Below, one piece after another: positions 6,880 through 12,632 of a stretch of 18,475 nucleotides of DNA; the first letter of the stretch is position 1, and each line of letters starts with the position of its first letter. The notes beneath the pieces were generated by a model. It saw only the letters and a program-made list of their open reading frames with translations. It searched no databases and was not told where the DNA came from. Origin of the DNA: Phytoactinopolyspora endophytica (GTDB lineage: Bacteria; Actinomycetota; Actinomycetes; Jiangellales; Jiangellaceae); contig NZ_ML142857.1 in assembly GCF_004138495.1 (NCBI RefSeq), forward strand, positions 103,543-122,017, read 5' to 3'. Position numbers and translations under genes: made by a program.

Positions 6880-7829
6880 TGGGCCACCGCCCCGGCCCTG
6901 TCGTGCACGTCGTCGACGGCCCCTGCGTAGTCAACGGCCTCGGTGTCGTCGCGCGGAGTGGCACCGAGACAGCGAGCGAGCGCCGTCGACAGCCGCGTCC
7001 GGATGCGCTCGGCATCCGAGGGGGCATCCGCCGCCAGGTCGAAACCGCGCGCCAGGCGGACCTCGCCGATGGGTCGCCAGAACAGGCCGAGTTCCACTGC
7101 CTGTTGAGGCGAGCAGAGCAACAAGTCCATCGAGGCGAGTGCTTCCGCCGCCGCCGCGACGAGCGATGAGGCGACCGTGACCTGGGCGGGAGCCAGCCCG
7201 GCGGCATCGCGGACCCGGGTCAGGCGGTCCCGGACGTGCGGAACGTCGTCTTCCGGCTGGATCCAGACTCTTCGCTTCGCCCCTGTGTCGTATCGGCCGG
7301 CGCGAAGTGATTCCAGGTAGATCGTGTCGGACCGTGGTTCGGCCATACCAGCGAGTCCCAGCGGCACCGACCAGAACGCCTCGGACGGTGGCACGGCGAC
7401 GAGCGCGACACGAACCTCGAGGCCGCGCACCAGCTCGGCCCGTTCCGCAGGCGGCGCCGCGCAGAGGTCGAGGCTCAGACCTTGCTCTCGGGCATCGGCA
7501 GCCAGCTGAGCCAGATCGCTCGCCGTGCAGAGGTCCGGAACGGCGAGGCGCATCGGCCTCAGCTTGGCCCGCTCGGCGTCGTACTCCACGGCTTCGGCCA
7601 GCTGAACCAACCGCCTCGCGGATGGAAGCATGTCCCGCCCGAACGGCGTCAGTGTCGCTCCGCGCGATCTCCGGTCGAACAGCCGCTCACCGAAGTGCGC
7701 CTCGAGCGCCGCCACCCGGCGGCTCGCGACGGACTGCGGCACCCGGGCGGCCGCCGCGCCCACCGTAAAGCTACCTCGCTCGCTCACCTTCACGAACACT
7801 CTGCAGGCGCTGACAAGATCCACGACCAC
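6876..7829 (-). CDS. BlaA-like LysR-family transcriptional regulator
   Basis: 317 residues from GTG at 7829. The third codon, GTG at 7823, gives VDLVSACRVFVKV, closer to the usual LysR start. The N-terminal winged HTH (about 5-65) is clear: VSERGSFTVGAAAARVPQSVASRRVAALE, then GERLFDR and LTPFGRDMLPSARRL. The remaining 220 or so residues are the co-inducer domain. It is divergent from the class A beta-lactamase across about 144 bases and coupled by a 4-base overlap to the BlaB-like gene. A T-N11-A palindrome (7835-7849) lies just upstream of its own start, consistent with autoregulation and divergent control. By analogy with AmpR/BlaA it should activate beta-lactamase expression when wall stress is sensed. 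Confidence 0.92.
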   Translation of the reverse strand: MVVDLVSACRVFVKVSERGSFTVGAAAARVPQSVASRRVAALEAHFGERLFDRRSRGATLTPFGRDMLPSARRLVQLAEAVEYDAERAKLRPMRLAVPDLCTASDLAQLAADAREQGLSLDLCAAPPAERAELVRGLEVRVALVAVPPSEAFWSVPLGLAGMAEPRSDTIYLESLRAGRYDTGAKRRVWIQPEDDVPHVRDRLTRVRDAAGLAPAQVTVASSLVAAAAEALASMDLLLCSPQQAVELGLFWRPIGEVRLARGFDLAADAPSDAERIRTRLSTALARCLGATPRDDTEAVDYAGAVDDVHDRAGAVAQ

Positions 7830-7834
7830 ACGTT

Positions 7835-7856
7835 ATGCGATTTCGGCATCGAATGC
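7835..7856. promoter_or_regulatory. LysR-type T-N11-A operator in beta-lactamase divergent region
   Basis: ATGC-N7-GCAT (7835-7849) is a palindrome with T at 7836 and A at 7848, exactly the T-N11-A signature of LysR proteins. It interleaves with a second palindrome GCAT-CGA-ATGC (7846-7856) sharing the GCAT arm. It lies 6-20 bases upstream of the regulator start and about 120 bases before the beta-lactamase ATG. Confidence 0.55.
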
Positions 7857-7973
7857 GCCTGCTCTGTCTTCGACGGCATGATCCTGGCAGAGCAGGCTGG
7901 ATCGCGGGTCAGACCCTCCCGGGTCGCACGCACGACCCGAGACCGAACGCACGACACCGAACGGAACCTCCTC

Positions 7974-8942
7974 ATGCGCACCTCTCTGCCTGCCCGTCGC
8001 GCACTCATCGCCGTCCTGGCGCTGGCCCCGATCGCCGGCTGCTCCACCTCGGACGACTCGTCCGGATCCTCCACCGACGCCCCGACGGCACCACAAGGCT
8101 CCCAGGCCCCGGAAGCCGCCCAGAGCTCCCCACCAGACGCATCGCCCGAGGCCCAAGAGTCAGACCTCGACGCACTCTTCTCCGAGCTGGAGAACGAGTT
8201 CGACGCCCGGCTCGGGGTCTACGCCGTCGATACCGGCACGGAAAGCACCGTCGCCTTCCGCGAGGACGAGCGCTTCGCCTACGCCTCGACGCACAAGGTG
8301 CTATCCGCGGCGGTGGTGCTGGACCAGAACTCCATCGACGACCTCGAGGAGACCGTGACCTATAGCAGCGACGAACTGGCCGCTCATTCACCCATCACCG
8401 AACAGCACGTCGACACGGGGATGACGCTGCGCGAGCTGTGCGATGCGGCGCTCCGGTTCAGCGACAACACCGCCGCCAATCTCCTTCTGGAGGAGGTCGG
8501 CGGTCCGGACGGGCTGGAACGCGCGCTCGAGGAGCTCGGCGACGACGTCACCAGCGTGGACCGGTATGAGCCGGAGCTGAACGAGGCGGCCCCCGGAGAC
8601 ATCCGCGATACGAGCACACCGGATGCTCTCGCCACAGACCTGCTGAAGTACGCACTCGGCGACGTTCTGCCCGCTGAGCAACAGGGCATGCTCAACGACT
8701 GGCTTCGAGGGAACACGACGGGTGACACCCTGATCCGCGCCGGCGTACCGGCCGGTTGGGACGTCGGGGACCGGTCCGGTGCCGGAGGCTACGGGACGCG
8801 CAACAATATCGCCGTGATCTGGCCGCCGGACGAGGAGCCGATCGTCATGGCCGTCCTCTCCAGCAAGGATGAGGAGGACGCCGAGCACGACGACGCGCTC
8901 ATCGCCGAAGCCGCCGAGATCGCCCTCGACGCCTTGCGGTAA
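7974..8942 (+). CDS. bla: Class A beta-lactamase, lipoprotein (BlaL-like), with RSG instead of KTG
   Basis: 322 residues from ATG 7974. The frame stays open further upstream, but this ATG yields a proper lipoprotein signal (IAGC, Cys23) and upstream sequence is antisense to the LysR gene. A Ser/Pro/Ala-rich linker (about 24-62) precedes the catalytic domain. The acylation motif is S105-T-H-K108, then S163-D-N165. Glu199 and Asn203 in YEPELN are equivalents of Glu166 and Asn170. Asp266-Arg267-Ser268-Gly269 stands where most enzymes have Lys-Thr-Gly, as in CARB-type carbenicillinases. All catalytic residues are present, so it should hydrolyse penicillins at the cell surface. Cephalosporin or carbenicillin preference is not decidable here. 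Expression is probably induced by the divergent LysR and BlaB-like pair. A 19-bp hairpin follows the stop. Confidence 0.95.
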   Translation: MRTSLPARRALIAVLALAPIAGCSTSDDSSGSSTDAPTAPQGSQAPEAAQSSPPDASPEAQESDLDALFSELENEFDARLGVYAVDTGTESTVAFREDERFAYASTHKVLSAAVVLDQNSIDDLEETVTYSSDELAAHSPITEQHVDTGMTLRELCDAALRFSDNTAANLLLEEVGGPDGLERALEELGDDVTSVDRYEPELNEAAPGDIRDTSTPDALATDLLKYALGDVLPAEQQGMLNDWLRGNTTGDTLIRAGVPAGWDVGDRSGAGGYGTRNNIAVIWPPDEEPIVMAVLSSKDEEDAEHDDALIAEAAEIALDALR

Positions 8943-8968
8943 AGAGGATCGTTACCCGCCGGCGGCTC

Positions 8969-9020
8969 GGAGTCTACCGACATTGTCGAGGTCATGGCCC
9001 AGACAATGTCGGTAGACTCC
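8969..9020. terminator. 19-bp perfect inverted repeat after beta-lactamase
   Basis: GGAGTCTACCGACATTGTC (8969-8987) pairs perfectly with 9002-9020 across a 14-base loop. It starts 27 bases after the beta-lactamase stop and has no T tract, as is common for actinobacterial terminators. The arms are long and of mixed base content, so an intergenic repeat element is another possibility. Confidence 0.6.
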
Positions 9021-9084
9021 GCCAGCACACGGACGGCGATGACGCGTTTGAGCTCCAGCTCGGCGCCGGCGACCTGCGAGACGT

Positions 9085-9144
9085 CGTGGCCTCACGTAAC
9101 GCTCGTGGCGTGGCGGAAGCCGCCAATCGTTACGTCAGGCCACG
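9085..9144. repeat. 17-bp inverted repeat with inner hairpin and alternative pairing
   Basis: CGTGGCCTCACGTAACG (9085-9101) pairs with 9128-9144 with one mismatch. Between them TGGCGG-AAG-CCGCCA (9111-9125) forms its own hairpin. GCTCGTGGC (9101-9109) is also an exact complement of GCCACGAGC (9139-9147), so the right arm has two mutually exclusive partners. It could be a terminator or attenuator-like RNA, or a relic of a palindromic element. Confidence 0.55.
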
Positions 9145-9327
9145 AGCTCAGGGCCGCGCACCTGCTCGACCCCATGCTCCGGCGCGTGCGGCCTCCTCGA
9201 TGTGGACACCGAACGTACGGTCAGTTGGAATCAGCTGAATGACCGACGTTTTTGACGCGACATCGGCACGCGGAAGTGACAGAATTCACTTTGGCCGATT
9301 CGTCTATACCAATTGAAGGGAACGCAC

Positions 9328-9483
9328 GTGATCCGGGGGATCCTCGACCACGACAGCAACGGCTGGCGGGTCGAACTGTACGACACTGAACCATTGCGAC
9401 ACACAATCGTCGAGATCGACGCACTGCCCACCTGGGCGGACGCGTCGGCTGTCATGAAGAAGGCCTTCCACGTACTCACCTGA
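9328..9483 (+). CDS. Small hypothetical protein, 51 residues
   Basis: GTG at 9328 follows GAAGGGAA, a reasonable ribosome site. The product is 51 residues, beginning VIRGILDHDSNGWRVELYD and ending KKAFHVLT. Composition looks like a real folded protein: strongly G/C at third positions, alternating hydrophobic and charged residues (WRVELYD, HTIVEIDALPTWADAS) and no low-complexity runs. I do not recognise the family. It stands alone, with a palindrome (9274-9291) upstream and a stem-loop 29 bases after its stop, so it seems to be a self-contained transcription unit. It has no signal peptide or membrane segment. It could still be a remnant of a longer gene. Confidence 0.6.
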   Translation: MIRGILDHDSNGWRVELYDTEPLRHTIVEIDALPTWADASAVMKKAFHVLT

Positions 9484-9511
9484 GAGGCTCGGTCGACGCT
9501 CGCATGCGGTC

Positions 9512-9536
9512 GCCCCGGCCACCAGTTTGCCGGGGC
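9512..9536 (+). terminator. Stem-loop terminator after 51-residue gene
   Basis: GCCCCGGC (9512-9519) and GCCGGGGC (9529-9536) form a perfect 8-bp GC stem with a 9-base loop, 29 bases after the TGA of the small gene. There is no T tract. Confidence 0.55.
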
Positions 9537-9642
9537 TGACCCGGAGTAACAGCTCTGGGACGACGGCTTCCGTCTTGACCATGACGACATCCCCCTGCGT
9601 GGATGTTTCTGGCACGACGATTCGCTTGCGTCTGGGTTTCCA

Positions 9643-9834
9643 CTACCAGGGCACGATCTGGCGCTCATAGTTGAAGAAGAGCCCCGTTCCGGAATCGGTC
9701 TCAAGGGCGGTCCGGACAGCTACAACTGCGTCGTCGGCAGCGTCACCGGCACCGGGCGTGGCCAGTCCGCCGTTCAGCTCGGTCGCCCGGTAGCCGGGTC
9801 CGACCGCGTTGACCGCGATCCCGGCATCCTTCAG
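9643..9834 (-). pseudogene. C-terminal fragment of a short-chain dehydrogenase/reductase
   Basis: The minus strand encodes 63 residues: LKDAGIAVNAVGPGYRATEL, then NGGLATPGAGDAADDAVVAV, ending FFNYERQIVPW and TAG. This matches the last quarter of NAD(P)-dependent SDR carbonyl reductases, where I-x-VNAV-x-PGY-x-AT-x-LN is the region after the catalytic Tyr/Lys and FF...PW is the usual end. The frame is closed by TGA at 9837-9835. The Rossmann fold, Gly-rich loop and YxxxK catalytic motif are missing, and upstream is the STAS gene. It is therefore a non-functional stump left by deletion. Adjacent 9484-9642 and 9835-9906 hold no gene that I can support; 9858-9886 contains a small stem-loop that could end the STAS transcript. 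Confidence 0.85.
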
Positions 9835-9906
9835 TCAGTTTGTCGACCGGCTGTGATCGGCCGAAGCCACTTTCGGATAGCGGCCGTGACCGTCCTCGGC
9901 CTCTGC

Positions 9907-10281
9907 CTAAGCGCTGTGCCGAATCGCGTTCTCTCGGGCCGTCATCGATGCTTCGAGTGCTTCACCGATGTCGTCGTAGAAAGGCGGGTAGCAGTCGGGA
10001 GCCGCGTGTCTGACCCGAGAACGGAGACCGGATGCTTGCGTCACGATGCACAGGCTGCCGCCGCTCGACTGCGCACGGCGACACAGTGACGCCAATGCCG
10101 GCGCCGCCGATGCGTCGATCGCAGATACGTTGCGGAGATCCAGCACGATGTGGTCGCTGTCTGCCGCCGCTGATGCCGCACGGATCTGATCAACTCGGTG
10201 GACGTTGACGCTGCCACGGACCGCGACAATAACGCAACCTCCGAAGCCCAAACACCTGACAGTGGCACGATTCCCAGGCAC
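9907..10281 (-). CDS. STAS-domain protein (anti-sigma-factor antagonist-like)
   Basis: 124 residues if started at GTG 10281, which has an excellent ribosome site (GGAGGG, 6 bases before). An upstream in-frame ATG adds 17 residues without a good site and is less likely. Residues 15-95 match the STAS fold of SpoIIAA/RsbV: VIVAVRGSVNVHRVDQI, HIVLDLRNVSAID and then ASAAPALASLC. In SpoIIAA the phosphorylated Ser sits in DSSG; here the string is D56-A-S58-A, so the phospho-acceptor Ser is kept but the Gly is not. Such proteins bind anti-sigma factors and free a sigma factor. It is 78 bases downstream of the GAF-ANTAR gene on the same strand and probably shares its transcript. No kinase or sigma gene is in view. 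Confidence 0.82.
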   Translation of the reverse strand: MPGNRATVRCLGFGGCVIVAVRGSVNVHRVDQIRAASAAADSDHIVLDLRNVSAIDASAAPALASLCRRAQSSGGSLCIVTQASGLRSRVRHAAPDCYPPFYDDIGEALEASMTARENAIRHSA

Positions 10282-10359
10282 GTGACACCCTCCGCACAGT
10301 GGGAGCGATGTGGCTAATGCCTGACCACGCATCTAGAAAAGCAGATGGACGCACTGACA

Positions 10360-11073
10360 TCAAGTCCCTCGGGAAGCCTCCGTCGGCCGGTCATCGCTCG
10401 CCGGAAGGCTACGAGTGTCAACGACTTGCTGCGCGACACGTCTGAGCTTGATGTTGTAATTGCGCGAATAGCGGCGCAGCAACGCGAATGCACGCTCGGC
10501 GTCCAAGCCGTAGCGCTCCATCAGTATGCCTTGAGCCTGTCCAATCAACTGACGGGTGCCGATCGCCTCCCGCAAGCCGCGCTCCTCGTCGGCGGCGGCC
10601 AGTGCGACCGATGCATGTCGGGCAAAGATCTCGGCGACCTCGAAGTCGTCCTCCCCGAAGAACCCCGGCGTCTCATCGTAAAGATTGAGAGCGCCCAAGG
10701 TGGACTTCAGCGTGAACAGGCGGACTCCGATAGCGCTGCGCAGGCCGAGTTCCGCAACCCCATGGCCCCATGCCGGCCAGCGCTCCTCTGATTCGGTATC
10801 CGCGACGAGAAATGTGTCCTCATCCCACATCGCTCGCACGCACGGACCTTCGTCGAGCTCTGTCTGCAGCCGGTCAGACTCCGCGACCCTGGGATCTGTG
10901 GTCACGGCCGTCTCGATCCGCCCGCGCCCATACAGGAACATCACTCCAGCCGCGTCACAGCCGGTGGCTTCCCGCGCGTACTGGACGACCCGATCGAGCG
11001 TCTGCTCGATGTCGGGCTCGTTCTGCAGCTCGAGCGCCATCGTGGCGAACTCGTTCGAGTCCGGTTCGTTCAT
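10360..11073 (-). CDS. GAF and ANTAR domain-containing transcription antiterminator
   Basis: 237 residues from ATG 11073, chosen because GGGGAGG lies 7 bases upstream; the longer frame upstream is not needed. Residues 22-162 are a GAF sensor domain (ATGCDAAGVMFLYGRGRIETAV, DEGPCVRAM, GVRLFTLKSTLGALNLYDE, FARHASVALAAADE). A short helical linker leads to a C-terminal ANTAR domain (about 168-222) with GTRQLIGQAQGILMERYGLD and AFALLRRYSRNYNIKLRRVA. ANTAR proteins bind paired hairpins in nascent mRNA and prevent termination. Here the GAF domain would sense a small molecule or redox state. With the STAS gene next to it, it forms a stress-signalling pair. Its leader carries a 9-bp hairpin (11100-11120). 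Confidence 0.93.
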   Translation of the reverse strand: MNEPDSNEFATMALELQNEPDIEQTLDRVVQYAREATGCDAAGVMFLYGRGRIETAVTTDPRVAESDRLQTELDEGPCVRAMWDEDTFLVADTESEERWPAWGHGVAELGLRSAIGVRLFTLKSTLGALNLYDETPGFFGEDDFEVAEIFARHASVALAAADEERGLREAIGTRQLIGQAQGILMERYGLDAERAFALLRRYSRNYNIKLRRVAQQVVDTRSLPASDDRPTEASRGT

Positions 11074-11099
11074 GATCGGGCCTCCCCTCTGTGGTCTGG

Positions 11100-11120
11100 C
11101 GCTGCCGCATCGCGGCAGCG
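11100..11120 (-). promoter_or_regulatory. Hairpin in the leader of the GAF-ANTAR gene
   Basis: CGCTGCCGC (11100-11108) and GCGGCAGCG (11112-11120) form a perfect 9-bp stem with a 3-base loop, 27 bases upstream of the ATG. It might affect translation or be an attenuator. The short loop does not look like the six-base loops of known ANTAR RNA targets. The rest of 11074-11207 contains no gene. Confidence 0.45.
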
Positions 11121-11207
11121 ATTCGTGGATCGTACACCTGCTGGTGAACAGTGCACCGAAATGAGACCTGCAGGAGCGGGTGATCCCGGAAGCTCCCCGA
11201 CGACGGC

Positions 11208-12167
11208 TCAGGTGCCGTTGAGCTCCTCGACCACCGGCGCGAAACGCTCCATGATCGAGTCCGAGACAACGTAGTACGAGAATCCGAATTCCTTGCGCCG
11301 GGCACGCATCGTGTCCGCGATCCGCTCGACCGGTCCGATGAACACCGACGGCATGCTCAGCACCGCCTCTGCGGCCACCGAGCCCCAACCACGGCGCACG
11401 GCGAACTCCTCCGCTGTGCTCTTCACGTCGTCATTGACCCGCGGCGACACGAGCATCGACAGCTCGACCTCGTCGAACCGGCTGCCGGCCGCGTCCCGGA
11501 CCCATTCCAGCTTGCGTTTCATCGTCTCCGCGGTGCGCTCGGTGTACTCGCCGGAGATCGTCCCGTCGGGGACTGCCTTCGGGAGGATGCCGATGGTGTC
11601 GGCCTCCCGGCCGGCCATCCGCAGCATCCGCTCGCTTCCGGCGCCTACCAGCAGCGGCGGATGCGGCCGCTGGTGCGCCGCCGGGTACGTGCTCAGCGAC
11701 GTCACACAGTACTGACCGCCGCTGAACGTCGTCGGCTCACCACTCATCAGGCCCTTGAGGATGGAGACCGACTCGGCGAGCCGGTCGACGCGGGCGCCCG
11801 GAGCATCGAACGGCATGCCCGCCTGGTCGTACTCCTCGCGGTGCCAGCCGGCACCGATGCCGAGCTCGAGGCGCCCGCCGGAGATGTGGTCCAGCGTGGC
11901 CGCTTCCTTCGCCAGCATCACCGGGTGGCGGTAGTCATTGGCGAGCACGAGCGTCCCGATCCGTAGTGTGCGGGTTGCCGACGCCACGGCCGTGAGCGCC
12001 ACCAAGGGCGCCAGCTGGTCGCCGAAGGGCTCCCGGATGAAGTGATCGCGCAGCAAAAAGGTCGAGTATCCGAGCCTTTCCGCCGTGCGTGCGGTTCCCA
12101 GCAACATGTCCACCGTGCGCGCGTTCTCGCCGATCACGCCGAACCGGAAAGGCCGAAAGTTCGTCAT
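11208..12167 (-). CDS. LLM-class (probably F420-dependent) flavin oxidoreductase
   Basis: 319 residues from ATG 12167. An upstream in-frame extension of 152 codons is rejected because it lies over a different gene relic and is Arg/Ala-rich. The sequence FRFGVIGENARTVDMLLGTARTAERLGYSTFLLRDHF is the opening beta/alpha unit of bacterial luciferase-like TIM barrels. Further landmarks are TLRIGTLVLANDYRHPVMLAKEAATLD, SGGRLELGIGAGWHREEY and PLLVGAGSERMLRMAGREADTIGI. In actinobacteria this subgroup usually uses F420 and is related to mycobacterial MSMEG_2516-type proteins; an FMN enzyme is the alternative. The substrate is unknown. It is alone on its strand, with a weak ribosome site, and no F420 biosynthesis gene is in the window. 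Confidence 0.9.
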   Translation of the reverse strand: MTNFRPFRFGVIGENARTVDMLLGTARTAERLGYSTFLLRDHFIREPFGDQLAPLVALTAVASATRTLRIGTLVLANDYRHPVMLAKEAATLDHISGGRLELGIGAGWHREEYDQAGMPFDAPGARVDRLAESVSILKGLMSGEPTTFSGGQYCVTSLSTYPAAHQRPHPPLLVGAGSERMLRMAGREADTIGILPKAVPDGTISGEYTERTAETMKRKLEWVRDAAGSRFDEVELSMLVSPRVNDDVKSTAEEFAVRRGWGSVAAEAVLSMPSVFIGPVERIADTMRARRKEFGFSYYVVSDSIMERFAPVVEELNGT

Positions 12168-12334
12168 GTGTGCCGACGCTAGCCTTCGCCGCGGCGACCG
12201 ACTAGCGGATTTCGGACGCCGCATCGCACGGCTGCCGGGCGTCGGCACGGTCATTCTTCGCTCACCGGAGCCCTGCGGACTCGGAGGTCGCGGCAGAGAT
12301 GACATCGCTGTGGCCATGACGCCTGTCAGGCCGC
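12168..12334. other. Intergenic region upstream of LLM oxidoreductase
   Basis: 167 bases between the hydroxyacid dehydrogenase relic and the LLM gene. I see no gene and no clear -10/-35 pair. The promoter of the LLM gene must lie here or in the relic. Confidence 0.4.
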
Positions 12335-12619
12335 CTATGCCGACCTCGGGAGGTCGTTCAATCTGACCTCGTGCTGGAAGGGCTCGCCGCGCGCGTAGCG
12401 CTCGATCTCGGCGAGCGCGCTCTGGCCCAGGCGCCGCAGCTCGTTTCCGAGCGAGCCGGCGATGTGCGGCGTCAGCAACTCCCTCGGATGCCCATACAGC
12501 AGGTGACCGGCGGGCAGCGGCTCGGGCCCGGTCACGTCGAGGATCGCGTACAGCGGTCGCCTCTCCAATTCGGCGACGAGCGCGTCGTGGTCGACCAGGG
12601 ACCCACGCGCCTTGTGCGA
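12335..12619 (-). pseudogene. C-terminal fragment of a D-2-hydroxyacid dehydrogenase
   Basis: The minus strand encodes 94 residues (SHKARGSLVDHDALVAELER, then LYAILDVTGPEPLPAGHLLY, LLTPHIAGSLGNELRR, ending LPRSA). ARG-x-LVD, the LDV-x-x-x-EPLP string and TPHIAG with its catalytic His are hallmarks of the end of NAD-dependent D-2-hydroxyacid dehydrogenases, normally about 320-340 residues. In frame, TGA at 12622-12620 precedes the fragment, and the DUF2264 gene ends only 10 bases further up. More than two thirds of the enzyme, including the Gly-rich NAD motif, is gone. The fragment is on the strand of DUF2264 and was probably its operon partner before an internal deletion. Confidence 0.88.
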
Positions 12620-12632
12620 TCACTTCCGACGA

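Larger units (their letters stand above)
8943..9327. other. Gene-free stretch with two large inverted repeats
   Basis: I find no convincing gene here. Frames on both strands are short and interrupted. One minus-strand run (SQVAGAELELKRV and on, about 9021-9080) reads like coding sequence but is bounded by stops and could be a relic. The stretch holds the 19-bp inverted repeat, a 17-bp inverted repeat and, near its right end, the palindrome AAGTGA-N6-TCACTT (9274-9291) upstream of the 51-residue gene. Confidence 0.55.

Noticed and set aside
7482..7973. N-terminal extension of the beta-lactamase frame
   Set aside because: It lies antisense to the LysR gene, and ATG 7974 gives a proper lipoprotein signal with lipobox Cys23.
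8943..9242. Transposon or insertion sequence bounded by the two inverted repeats
   Set aside because: No transposase, no target duplication, and the two repeats differ from each other, so a mobile element is not supported.
9304..9615. Minus-strand frame of 103 codons in the gene-poor stretch
   Set aside because: It is antisense to the 51-residue gene and its terminator; no domain is recognisable.
9853..10089. Plus-strand frame of 78 codons
   Set aside because: It is antisense to the STAS gene, which has a strong ribosome site and clear fold motifs.
11074..11388. N-terminal extension of the GAF-ANTAR frame by 105 codons
   Set aside because: ATG 11073 has a strong ribosome site, and the extension has no domain and crosses the leader hairpin and the LLM gene end.
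12168..12623. N-terminal extension of the LLM oxidoreductase frame by 152 codons
   Set aside because: It overlaps the hydroxyacid dehydrogenase relic in another frame and is Arg/Ala-rich; MTNFRPFRFGV is the natural start of the barrel.
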